Shown here piece by piece: positions 11,614 to 23,477 of a DNA stretch of 64,000 bases. Both the position numbers and the translations under genes were made by a program. The notes beneath the pieces are model-generated. The model searched no databases, was not told where the DNA came from, and was given only the letters and a program-made list of their open reading frames with translations. The DNA comes from Liolophura sinensis (Eukaryota > Mollusca > Polyplacophora > Chitonida > Chitonidae). Every line of letters begins with the position of its first letter. Within the stretch, counting starts at the first letter, position 1. The stretch covers positions 34,397,187 to 34,461,186 of the forward strand of contig NC_088301.1 in assembly GCF_032854445.1 (NCBI RefSeq), in the 5' to 3' direction.

Positions 11614-14019
11614 TGTGTTGTGGACTTGAATTTTAACTTTGATTTGTCTGAACAAGCACATCCTAAACATCCTTGCTACACACACATCGTACGCTTGTTT
11701 GAGCCTGTAACATTAACATTTACCTTATTAACAGTAGTGCATGCTCCTGCTTTCAGTATGTCGTCTTATTCTTTAACAATCATTCTTTGCCAATATTACA
11801 ATCAACATCCAACAAATAAGCTTTAGACCTGGGTTTATGCCCAGAACTAAATAAGTCAGCCTTTGTATGTGTTTTGTTTCAGGATAGATGTTAGCATTTG
11901 GACCAGCCTTTTACCTTGCGACACCATCATTATATCACCAAAATAATGTTCAAAGTTACATTCAACCTAATTAAACAAGCAACAAATACATTGCAATCAA
12001 CATTTTTTCTTTTACCATAAATATGTATTTATTTTGCATCATCTCTTTTCAACCTTTACAATATGTACACTCTGCGTGTCTTACTGTGATCTCTTAAACC
12101 TCAGCACCTTCCATTTATCTGAACATGGCTTACTGTTAAAATTGGTATTTTCTCTAGCAGACTAATAATCACCTTATTGGACGTATCCTAATGATTTCGA
12201 AACTTTACCATGAGCTTACTTAACTCATGGCGATTTCCGGTTTGATACCATTTCTAATCTTTAAATTTGCTGGGAACCCATTTGATCTTTTCTTTTATCC
12301 CTCATGCTGTTGTGTCATAAATTGTATTGAAGGCCTGGCATTTAACCAGTTATTATTTATAGTGGGGAAAAAGTAGATGTACTTCTTGTGTTTGTACTTT
12401 GTAACCAGGCTGGATTGAATTAATCAACCAGTTGAACAATGAAATAACATAAACAGTCATCTCATTGCAAGTAAACAAAATCAGTTTTGCATAAATTTAT
12501 ATTGATTAATCCTTCTATAAAGTAATTATTAAATTTTCCTTGAATTGAGAATGTTTTGAATTTAAAAATTAGTTGAAAATATGTTATAAATAGGTTTATT
12601 GGTATGTATGTATTTATGCTAGAGGTCTTGCGGTCAGGTTTATTGGTGAAGCATTACTTCTTGAAATTCAGAGGCCTTTGAAATGGTTTATTTAAAACGG
12701 ACGTTTAGTGCCTATATTGAACATTGTATCTGAATACCACTTCCCCAACTTGAAAGCATGTACAACTACCATTAACACCATGCTCCACATGGTGTCTCCC
12801 TTTTCCCAGTGTCTTCTCACCTTGCCCTGGTGTTTTCTTCTGACTGACCCCAGTTTTCAGTTTGTCCAGCTTCACCAACATTTACCACCAGTTTATAACA
12901 ATGTAATTTGAGAGTCTCTTTGGAGTGTGTTATTACTGCTTACTTAATCAGGGCTTTATCTCCACTGTAGCTAAAATCAATAACAGCCTCTGTCTACCTC
13001 TCCCCATTTCACAGCCACAATCTAATGAAAAATCTACACTCAGCAAGGATATTTAATTCACGTCTCAGGACGCTTAGGAAAAATTTTCAAAACTCATTTT
13101 AGACTGATTATGAACATTGATTGTCTGAGTTGAGAACAGAATGTCCGTTATGCTGTGAATTACTTCCAAATAGGAGCAGTGATCTCTTGCAGACTAGTGG
13201 GAAAATTGAATCCATGGTTTTGTTCGCAGACTTTTGCCTTTTCTTGTCCTTGTGCTAATTGGAATTTCTCACATCAAACATACAATGATTTTACAGTTTC
13301 AGAATCAAGATTAGAAATCGGTTTGCCAAGTCTTCCCTCCCCTAATGGCTTTTTTGCAGTTGACCAAAGCCTTCTATCAAATTGTTTGCATAGTTATAAA
13401 ATCTTTAGCGAAAATTATCTTGCATATTGATTTTCCAAGTTGAACTAAATAATGAACACCACACTTTTTGATTAGCAGGCTGACATTATGCAAAAAGCAT
13501 CGCTTTGTTTAATGTCTTGTAACTCAAAGCGATGTTAGACATGGCTACATACATCACACTGATAACTATCTGAGCATGTTCCCCCTTCACTTTGATCTAT
13601 CCTAGTTTTTATGTGGCAGAAAAAATTCCTTTCTTCGAATAATTAATATGATGCATAAGCATACATGTATATGCAACAATTCTCGTTTTAAAGCATCATA
13701 CTGCTTATTTATGAAATTAGCCAATGTCATTTGAGCGAACGAAATCTGCATGTGCACCAAATGTCAGAATGTGAACCATTGATGTTACACCGCTATTCCC
13801 TTAACATACACAGCATATATGATATATAATCTATGGTATCTCAAGTTTATAATAATTGTCTGTGTGCTAAAGATAACTGACTGCTTAAAACAGGTGTCCT
13901 TGTAAACAAAAAATCTGTCTTTGTGAAGGAATTAGAAATTGTCTGACCAAGTTTGAACATTTCTGGTTAATCTGAAGATTTTTTATATCTCCTTTTCATC
14001 CCAAGATGGGAAATGTTAG

Positions 14020-14510
14020 TTCATCTGTCTGTTATTTGTATTCTGCATGCATGATATGTTAACTATAGCTTTCGGGATTGGTCTTAAATGTCGCCCGTGC
14101 ATGGGTACCTGGCTTGAAACTTGGCATGGGTCTGGCTTTTTTTAGCCTATTTACTTCTTTGTGTAATTATTGGGATCTTAGTTTTTTTGTCTGATAGTTA
14201 GTTGCAGTATAATATTTTGATACAAACTTTTAGGATTGGCATCATACTTAGCCTGCAAGTTCCCTGGTATAAAACCTCCCTCTTAGAAACTGTTTTTCCA
14301 TTTATCCTTTCGGTGTTTGGTTTTTGCACGATATCTCGGCTCAAACTTTGATCTGAAAGTTGGTCTGTAGGTACCTTAGTATAATAACATACTTCAGATT
14401 GTTTACATTTGTCACCACCCCAAATCCCCATCCCCAGCGCGACGAACCTTTGTCTGTTAGTTAATCCATCTGGAATTTGGTTTCTGCATGATATTTCAAT
14501 CACTAGTTAT
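14020..14510. repeat. Degenerate tandem repeat region
   Basis: Three or four diverged repeats share variants of a 'TTGGTTTNTGCANGATAT' block (about 14040, 14205, 14320, 14478), each followed by a segment resembling 'AACTTTTAGGATTGGC'. The spacing is roughly 110-165 bases. The units are too diverged to delimit by eye. Confidence 0.4.
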
Positions 14511-17500
14511 TTCTGATAATACACTATCCTCCACCTAAAAAAGAAATACTGTGAATAAACTATAACAAAGTTAATTGTGCTAACACACATTCAATACTCC
14601 CAAAAATGCACAGGAAAATAACTAATCTTAATCGAAGATTCTAATTTACATTTAATTGGTCATTTATAACCACATTCCCGAGGATCTGATGTGATTGCAA
14701 TGTCAGGATTGGTTGTTGACCATTTTCATACTGCACAGAAGTTGATACCATGTCTTGGTTTAAGATGTACACTGCACTCTTACCGTGTAATCAGCTGCAT
14801 CACCTCACTTGTTGCAGGCTTAGATAGGTTAATACTGTGATTTAGAATACAGTGGCAGAACATAGACAAATAACATACTCATGTAATAAGTTTAAAGTTT
14901 TTTTATGGTGCAAAAATATTTGCTTTACATGACATTTTGCATCATGTGATCTAATTTCATCTGTTACATGTTTAAAGGTTAATGGTTTATGTTGAGCACA
15001 TAGAGCAAAATAAATGTATGAGAAAATTCTGTGTATGGCACAATGCAATTACATGTAAGCACAGACAGGATAATAGCTACATGTACATACACATGTAAGT
15101 ACATGCATATACAAATATCTCGCAAAAAAAAAGATATCTGTAGAGGCAGGAACCTTTCAGCTAATTTGTTGTACTTGCAGTAGACATGAAGTTCACTGCC
15201 TGTACCTAGTATGTGCTACAGAATGGCTGATGGTGTTTCCACATTTCCATTGAAACTACCATAAAACCATGAAAATGGTCTTCTGATGTCCAAGTTTCCA
15301 GTTTGCTTAATCGAATCCAGTTCAAAGCTGGATGTAATATGTTTTCTTGTGAAATGAATGTTTTCTGTGTTGGTCTAGCCAGGAAAGAGACCAAAGATAG
15401 CGATGTGCTTCTGTCTTTTAAAAGAATACTGTTAGGATTGATTTCCTATTCATTAAGAGAGGAAGATTGGTTGTAAATGATAACCTTTCTTTCTACAATT
15501 ATTTTGCACCAATGTATAAAGATTACCTGTCTTAAATGATCACTTAGTTCTGTTGGAGGCTGTCATATTTAACCATTTTGACCGAAAATTCGCCTTTACA
15601 TATGCTTGACACAGAAATCTGATGGTGCCAGCTATACAGGCAAATGGTAACTGACAGAAGTATTTCCTCATCCAAGTTTTTTGACAGGAGCTTCACAAAA
15701 AACTGCTGGGAAGAAGGGAGGGGAAGGTTGGAATACTAAATTTTTGTCTGCTACAGTGTTGTCTGTCAGGCATTAGAAAGTGGCATTATATTTTATTCAT
15801 CTCAAGAGGTTTTGTAAAACTATAAAATCATGCATTACAGTACAGTCCTTCCATGGGGGATTTGTTGAGTACTAAAATCTGGCCAGTACAGACTCCAACA
15901 CGTGTTCTATGTATAAACTGACCTAAGGGGCACAACTCTGTCAGTTTTGCATGGATAAGCTTTCTTGACTAGTTATACACTAAGCCTGTGAATTAGACAC
16001 TGAAGTGTGGTGTTTTACATTCAGTTCACAATTAAGAATAATGACACAACTAGAGCAGCACGCCTTGGATGGTTAGCTGAGCAAAAACACATGTGTTTAG
16101 ACTTGCTCCTTCAGTGCGTCTCTGGCTCTAGGACAAGCCAGGCTAGTTCTCTATTTTCTTTTTGTTTCATTCTTAGCGGGGCTATTTTTAAAACTGGAGT
16201 TTTGAAGGGGATTAAATTTCCTTATGTCAAATATGGTAATGAGTGGAGCATGAAGGAAGTTGGTAATTACCGTGGTCCCATGTTTTATAACCTCATAGAA
16301 TGATTAATGGTTCTTTATGACCAAGGGGAGGTCTATTTTCCCAATAATAAACCATAGTGGCCAGCCACCAGGCAAGACCAGTTCAAAATCAATCTGGTAC
16401 TGAAATATGGTACTTGCACTGCTACATTTAACTGTTTAACTAACATCAGTATGAATGTGGGGGAATACTTAAGTCCAGGCATACAAAAACTGGCCCAACA
16501 AATTAGCTGTATACCAGTGTACACATACATGTACTATGTGCTTCTGACATTATGCCATTAAGCATTTGACTAAATGTTAGCATTGCCAGCACAGCAGCCT
16601 TGTTGACAATTAACACATTTTTTTTTATGGTCAAACGTGTACATTGATGGTATTAGTTTTTAAATATAATGGTGTAAAAATCCAGCTTTATTTTATTCTA
16701 TTTTATCAACTTGGTATGATATATGTGTTATTTACCTGATTATATCTCACCTATCAAGAGTAATTATTAGTGAACAAATTCTTGGCATGATGATGTATAT
16801 ATATCTTTCTTGTTACTTTCATGACATGTATATATGAATAATACAGAGAGTAATAATAAAAAATGAGGTATGCAGATCTTGGCATTGACTTTGGGAAGCT
16901 TTCATGATTCAGAAATGTGGTATGGCTCTTTCATAAAAATGTAAATACATACAGGGTTCGAATTTTAAGGGAAAATGTTACGTGCACAAGGTGCACTTGG
17001 GGAACCAGCTGCATAGAAAGTAATTTATATAAAGAGTTTATGTAAAGAAGACTTTTAAATGTATTGAGCTGTACTTAAGAAAGTGACATCAGGAATGATT
17101 GCCTCTTGGTGATCAGAAAACTGATGAAATGTTTGAAATAATTGTGTATGCAAAATGTGTAAGTAAATGACTGTGATGGTGCACTTAGCATGTCATATTT
17201 GGGCCTGGTTGAAATTTTACAATGCAAAGAGATAATAAGTTCCATCAACCCCATTTTTACTTTTGCACAGTTGTATGTAAGTTACTCTTCAAGCTTTGAA
17301 ATGTGCGAGCTGTTTACCATGTGTCTCAAGGTAATGACCAAAGATTGATATTCCAAAGAAGACCATATTGCTTAATTCATTTGATGTGTGCCAATAACAC
17401 AGTGTGCATTGTTAATTCTTGTGTTAAACAATATGTTGCCAGTTTCTTATTCAGTAATCTGGCATGGCACTTTGTAAAGCCACCACATAGTGTGTGTATG

Positions 17501-17627
17501 CCACAGTTTTTAAATTCCAGGTATTGTATATGCCCTGAATAAATTGTATAGTTTGTTGCCAATGTTAAATTTTGAACCTGGTTATAACAACTATGTATAT
17601 ACAGGGTGTAAATGTAGGTTTGTGATA

Positions 17628-17827
17628 NNNNNNNNNNNNNNNNNNNNNNNNNNNNNNNNNNNNNNNNNNNNNNNNNNNNNNNNNNNNNNNNNNNNNNNNN
17701 NNNNNNNNNNNNNNNNNNNNNNNNNNNNNNNNNNNNNNNNNNNNNNNNNNNNNNNNNNNNNNNNNNNNNNNNNNNNNNNNNNNNNNNNNNNNNNNNNNNN
17801 NNNNNNNNNNNNNNNNNNNNNNNNNNN
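17628..17827. other. Assembly gap (200 N)
   Basis: Exactly 200 undetermined bases, a round number typical of a placeholder of unknown true length. It lies upstream of the first CAAP1 exon seen and might hide missing exons. Confidence 0.99.
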
Positions 17828-19036
17828 CAGTCCTAGGTGTGAACAGCTTTTCTCACTGTAACTGTAGGTCTGAAGGACTTGGTTAAACATGTCAAAAGTT
17901 TGTTTGGTTAGCAGTCCGCTAGACATATCACAAAGCTACAGCATTTGAAAAGGCTACAATATGTTTTTCTTTAATTACAGGGGGATAGAGTTTCACTAGT
18001 CTGTGGTAAATTTTACAGTTGTCAGCTTTGTGTGAAGCTAGCTCTTCCTTGCAGGCTTAGGCCCATCTCTTGAACATGACAGACCTGGGAGGGGGGGATT
18101 AGTTTCTCTGCACCCACACATCATTGGGATGCATGTATTCTCCCTGTAATCATTTGTAACCTGACTCCAATTAGGTGATAAACTGGATGACCCCCACAAC
18201 CGCTGTCAATGGCAGAGCCTGTCAGCAGATGCCATACACACCACTTTACACTGCAGGACTGAGAACACAGTTGGAGAAGCTTCCTGCTACAGTGAGCTCC
18301 CCTGTTCTAGCTCAAAATTAACATTAATGCAGCAAAATTTAGCTGTTTAAGAAGATTAGCCAGTCATATTTTTTGGTCCAAAAAAGAAAACATTTTCTGG
18401 GATGCTGGTAAATGTGATAACATTCACAGCGTTGTTTGGCATTTAATAGTTGAAGTTTGCTTTTGCCCACAGCTAAAAATATTTTCTGAATATCTGATTG
18501 TGAAGAAAAAAAAAAAGACGCCCTAGATCCATGTGACAATATTAATGAAATTAAAACTAACTAATAACGGTAATCTGTGTCTTTAGAATTAATTAAACTT
18601 GTCTCCCAAATTATCAAAGCTACACAATGTGGACTTTGTCTGTGTCTAAAATCTGATCCACACTAAAAGTTATAGAAGATGTTATATATGGAACTGTGTG
18701 AAATGATACTTCGAAGAAGCAGCTTGTTTTAGACAATGTTCATGTCTTGAATTGTTCAGTGCATGTCTATCCCTCAGCTCCTAACAGTTAATTAGAAGAT
18801 GGTATTGTCATAGCCCTGACTGTCTACCCCCGTCTTTGTATGTCATCATCATTGTGATTTTATGGTCTTCAAATTTATACTGCATTCATTTGTAAAGGAA
18901 GTTTCATCAAGATGTTCATTGTATATGTGTGCAGCCGTTCTAATCCCATTTCTATTAATGATCTAGCACAGACTCAATATAAATGCAGTCAAAAACAGCC
19001 ATGAAATCCATTTGACCCTTTTCTGTTACCATGCAG

Positions 19037-22000
19037 CATTTATCACTGGATGACCTGAAGCAGAAATGTCTGGAGCAGCTGGAGATCATGTCACGGAAGA
19101 GGATACTCCGAATCTTGGATGGGTAACATGAATACTTATACATGTACATGTATTTATTCCAAAGACACATGACTGAATGTACAGCCGGTGGGCTGGTAAT
19201 TTTTGGCATGGTGTTTCAATGTTTAAAAATCATTTTAAAAGAAACATAAATGTATTACTACAAGCTGAGGATTCTAGTGGAATTGGCTTGTATCAAGCTT
19301 GGATGAGACTGAACACGTGCTGCACAGGTGGATTGTTATTAAGGATCTAACCTATGGCAAGACACTTACATGTCAATCTTAAAAGCAAGACGAAACAAGA
19401 ATGATGAATGATAATCTGAATGACTTTAATAAATAATACACCATTGTACGTTTTAGAAGATAATAAAGAAACAAAAATTTTTTGTCCTATTTCCTCTTTT
19501 TTCCTGCATAACATCACATGTGATGAACACATGGCTTCACCGATGGCTGACATATCACCGCAACTTAGAAATGCTACTAACGCAATTCCAGCATAATAGC
19601 CTTACTCGATGTTATATCTGCCTGTTTCAATGTCGTCAGCAGTGTTATCACGTCATACCAGAAAAATTTTAGGTAAACTGTCATAGATTTTGTTTTTTGA
19701 AGACTTTTGAGTTATTGGGGTTAAGTAATGTTATTCAGCGTAAAGCATGTTGAACCATGGTGTTGGGTCTTTCCAGTAGGATTTTCATCATATCATTTTA
19801 ATATTTCCAGTCTTACTTGGGACTGGAGTACCACTTTAAGTTTTGACACATCCACTTTTGAGATAACAGTGTGATACCATGGTGTTTTGATGCATTTATG
19901 AAAGATGATAGATTTGAATTCAGATATTAATTGTCAGTGAGCATAGGGCTTTAGCTGACATTTAACAGATTGTGCCACAGATGATTAGTCCTGAAGTATT
20001 AAGGTCAGTTACAAGTTCCAATTCATTTTCCACTATTTCACCAGAACACCTGTGATTCATGGTGGCAACCATGATATACAGTATGTTTGGTGAAGAATTT
20101 TCATCCATCTTGATAATTGTCTTTTATATTCACAAAATCAAATCACGAATGAAAGGGGAAGTAAACATTTGCCTGAATCATTTACCAGAGCCTATAAATG
20201 TGTAATGTACATATCTTACATAATGATTTTTAGGTGATATTCCAGCAGAAATCTCTAGTTCTGGTTACTGAAGATAGTTCAGGTAAGAGCAACACACTGG
20301 TGGTGACATTAGATGTATTCATCAGCTAGGTTATATTTCTTATGTCCATTTTACACGGACATAGAAATCCTGTCAAAACGGTTGGTACAGCCAACTACAT
20401 CAAAAAATAATGTGAAGGGGATTAGACCTATATTAAGGGCAATTCATCATACAACATATTTTATACACAGAAGATCCAGTGAATAAATAAACTCAAAATT
20501 GGAGCAGTCATTGGCCAGAGAGACTATTACTGAATTCAATACGTTTCGTTGAGAATTTATCAGGGACTACAGGTGGCTTTTCATCCTCGAGTAGCACATA
20601 ACATATTCTGAATCTCATTTTTTTCTTTTTTTTTCAAATTATACACATTTGCTGTTACCTTGTCAACATTTGTCGACATTAAATTACTGATCACCTGTCT
20701 CTCCCTATTCCAGAGGCACAAATTACAAATTATTTCCTTTAGCAACTTCTCAAGTTCACAAATGTTTAACTTCTCAATTTTCTCCATTGTTTGTCAGCTC
20801 TAAATTACTTTTTGTGAACTTTTTTAGGATGCCCATGTTATAATAAATGTGATCAAATATAGTTGCCTCACATTTTTGACAGGTCACATGGTATACTTGG
20901 ACTTTTTCTGCCTTGATAAGAGAGTTCCATCTCAAAACTCCACTATTGCTTTGTTTTGATACATGTATGGATCATAAATTTTCAGGAGAAGATATGGGAG
21001 GCGATGATGATGCAGAACCAAATAGGTAACTTAAAATTACTTTATTTTTTTTCCAGATTTTAATTAAATGAGGTAAAGGTTGATCCAATGCATTACTGGA
21101 AACACCAGAGTGTAATGTTTAGTGCAAGTTAGTTTTACATTGTGATTAACTGTATGAAGATGTATGCATCATTTTTTTCTTCATCAGCAAACTTAAAATT
21201 CAAAACCATTCAGTTCTGTTTGTTTATCACTAAAACATTGAATGTTCTAGTAATATTTCCAATTTAATGGTTTGATTGGTCTGAACGATTAAATGAACGA
21301 TTAACTAGAAATCAGACCATAATGTCTATCTTGGCTTACAAAATCTCTTTTCTTTCTTGGCAGCAGTGCATCATCAGAACAAGATCAGGTGAGTTCATAT
21401 AATTTGTATGTGTACACTTAGGGTTTTCCCTCATACTTAACAATTTTTTCAGTAATATGACGAGTCATTTGGTGTGTACATATACTGTGACCTCTTCTGG
21501 CAGGGCGTGTTCATGCCACCAAAGTGCTGCAGCCACTGAAGTGTCGTGCTGAAGACACCAGACATAACACCTCACCCAGTCACATGATACTGACACTGGG
21601 CCAGCCAGTCTTGTTTCCCTGCTCTGAACTCTCAGAGCTGAGCACCAGGCAAGGCGGCAACAAGTACCACTTTTAAAGTCTTTGGTATGATCCGAGGTCT
21701 CCTGACGTTCATATAACGCAGATGATCACATTTGTTTTGAACAGCTTTGTATCTTTTATGGGGCTGATGAAACTCTAGATTGCAGGATATTTTTTGTTTG
21801 GGAAGGTGGGTGGGGGGGGGGGAGAGATATTCTTTGAGTGTCTGCCACACCTTGTGAAACAGATATCTGATCCGTTTTCAACCATTCAAGTTCATATTCA
21901 CAGAGTAACTAGGGGTCACTGAGGGGATCGTTGGGACTGATCTTTGTCCCTATAAGTAATCCAGTAATTGGCAGCTGGTGACCATGTTGGTTGGATTTCC

Positions 22001-23477
22001 TGGCCGTCCCTCCTGTCATTTGTAAACAAAGTTTCTTGAACAGTTTTCAACCCATTAAGTTCATGCTTACACATTGGCCTGAGACCAGCAATGGGACAGT
22101 TAGGATTGATTTGTGTTTTATTTTACCCAATTTATGCACAGAATTTTATCTAAATGAAGATGCATTGAAAATTTGATGAATTATCTCTGGATAACTTTGA
22201 CCCAGGGTAATTAAATGTGATGCATATTATTCACCTCGTACCAGAAACCTATCAAACCCTTAGCCTGTGCTGGCTTATCTCACACAGCGTACAGTCATTA
22301 TTGGTTCTGTTTCCCTTTGATTGTTTATCTCCAAACCCTTTTTAATAGAAAAACAAACATTAAATAACCATCTTCTGAAGGAAGTTAGTATCTATCCTAG
22401 TCGTGTATCCATGTTTCATCTATAAATATAAAACCAGTCATTTCTGTGATGAAGAGGAATAAAATATTGATTTTATATAGCCTCTGAATGTGTTGACCTG
22501 ATTTTTTATTTGTTGGTAATTCATTGATTGCATTTTTATAAAAAAATTTCTAGGCAGAAGAGGAAAACATAGAAGATGCTGAAGAGGCCAATGATAGTGA
22601 AGATGGTAGTGATGAGGAGGAAGAGTACGAAGAAGCCAGTGAAGAAGGGATGGATGATGAGGCTGAAGAAGAAGAAGAAGAAGAAGAAATGGACCAAGCT
22701 GAAAGTGGAGGTGAAGGCGAAGGATGTATTGAAGAAGATGAGGTTGTGAATGAAGTGGAAATGGTGGAGGCTGGAGGGGAAAGTCCTACCTCAGAAAACT
22801 GTGAGGAAGGAGCTGCAGATGAATCACAATGTTTGGCTGGCAGCAGTGAGGCAAAGGAATCACCAGAACCTTCTATGGAAACTTTTGAGGAGAAAAGTCA
22901 ACGGGCTCCAGCCTTAACCAAAGAACAAATGGAAATTCTGGAGCTTGAAATGAGAGCTCGAGCAATTAAAGCAATGTTGAACAAACATCCTAAGACTTTG
23001 ATACCAATGTTGCCCAGTAACAATACCAAGGCGGTGCAAAAGATTGGTGAAACAGGAAAGTATGACCTGAGCCAAGATGTGGAAGGTGATACAAGAACAT
23101 GTAAGTCTTCCAAGGCACAGAAGGAGAGAAGCTCCAAAAAAAAGGCAAGAATTCCTTCCACATGTGATGCCTCTGTACAGCGCAAAGGCAAGACTGCTAA
23201 AAGGTCAAAAAGGAAATCAGCAGATTCATACGATTCCATTTCATTGTCACAAGAAACTCCTACATGTAGTCATGAACCTGGTGATTGTAATGTTGAGCAT
23301 GATGAAGACTCAAATTCTACTGCCAATGCCGATCATTTGACAGTTGAGGTTGAGCCAGAAGATGGCGAAGTTGCCTTTGAAGGAGAGGTAAATGATGATG
23401 AAGAGAACTCTAACCAAGCTGCCTTGGCAGAAAAAGAGGAATCAGAAAATACTGTGGATTCTTCCACAGTTGCATAG
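19037..23477 (+). CDS. CAAP1: CAAP1 homologue, 3' exons (partial)
   Basis: Human CAAP1 is known as an anti-apoptotic protein that restrains caspase activity. Four exons are visible: 19037-19122 (LSLDDLKQKCLEQLEIMSRK, matching the human segment ending KILKILEG), 20986-21025 (acidic, EDMGGDDDAEPN), 21364-21388 and 22554-23477. The last exon opens with a long Glu/Asp-rich tract and then carries the hallmark helix EQMEILELEMRARAIKAM (around 22924-22977). Human CAAP1 ends just after that helix. This protein continues for about 165 residues, with a Lys/Ser-rich and then an acidic part, before TAG at 23475-23477. The last three exons are phase-compatible. The donor after 19122 leaves phase 2 while the acceptor before 20986 needs phase 1, so a base error, frameshift or unseen exon is implied. 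The exons encoding the N-terminal domain are not seen. An ATTAAA signal at 23666 may serve polyadenylation. Identity is firm; the exact model is not. Confidence 0.88.
20235..20282 (+). other. Possible alternative CAAP1 exon (weak)
   Basis: The sequence TGATTTTTAG, then 48 open bases, then a GTAAGA donor looks exon-like and leaves phase 1, which the exon at 20986 needs. Its own entry phase (0) does not fit the donor after 19122 (phase 2), so it does not repair the gene model. It may be chance. Confidence 0.15.
20581..20930 (-). mobile_element. Possible relic of a retroelement coding region
   Basis: Read on the minus strand from about 20905, the sequence gives VYHVTCQKCEATIFDH. This resembles the 'V-Y-x-I-x-C-x-x-C-x-A-x-Y-I-G' segment that precedes GIY-YIG endonuclease motifs in Penelope-like and some other retroelements. 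Another open frame follows at 20787-20581. The GIY and YIG motifs themselves are not intact, so it is decayed at best. Confidence 0.25.
21490..21712 (-). mobile_element. Second-family tRNA-derived SINE, inverted
   Basis: The reverse complement matches the element at 48680-49034. Shared features are an AGACTTTAAAA.GTGGTAC block, a GTCAGTAT.ATGTGACTGGG block, GTGTCTTCAGCACGACACTT and a GGCGGCAGCACT-like motif. It lies in the CAAP1 intron between the exons at 21364 and 22554. The head and the far end are truncated. Confidence 0.75.

Larger units (their letters stand above)
5793..19036. other. Long non-coding stretch: intergenic or CAAP1 introns, with repeats
   Basis: No exon is supported apart from the listed repeats. 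CAAP1 must have 5' exons encoding its conserved N-terminal domain. I could not find them here, so they may lie in the 200-N gap (17628-17827), be too diverged to spot, or lie upstream of the window. Several unique, slightly GC-richer blocks (about 7500-7720, 8300-8920, 13150-13400 and 18080-18330) have open frames that resemble no known family and may be conserved non-coding elements. Confidence 0.5.

Noticed and set aside
22898-23239. 113-residue minus-strand open frame
   Set aside because: Antisense shadow of the CAAP1 last exon.
22650-23477. Stand-alone single-exon gene starting at the ATG at 22650
   Set aside because: The frame is open upstream to an acceptor at 22553 and continues the CAAP1 exon chain; this ATG is internal.
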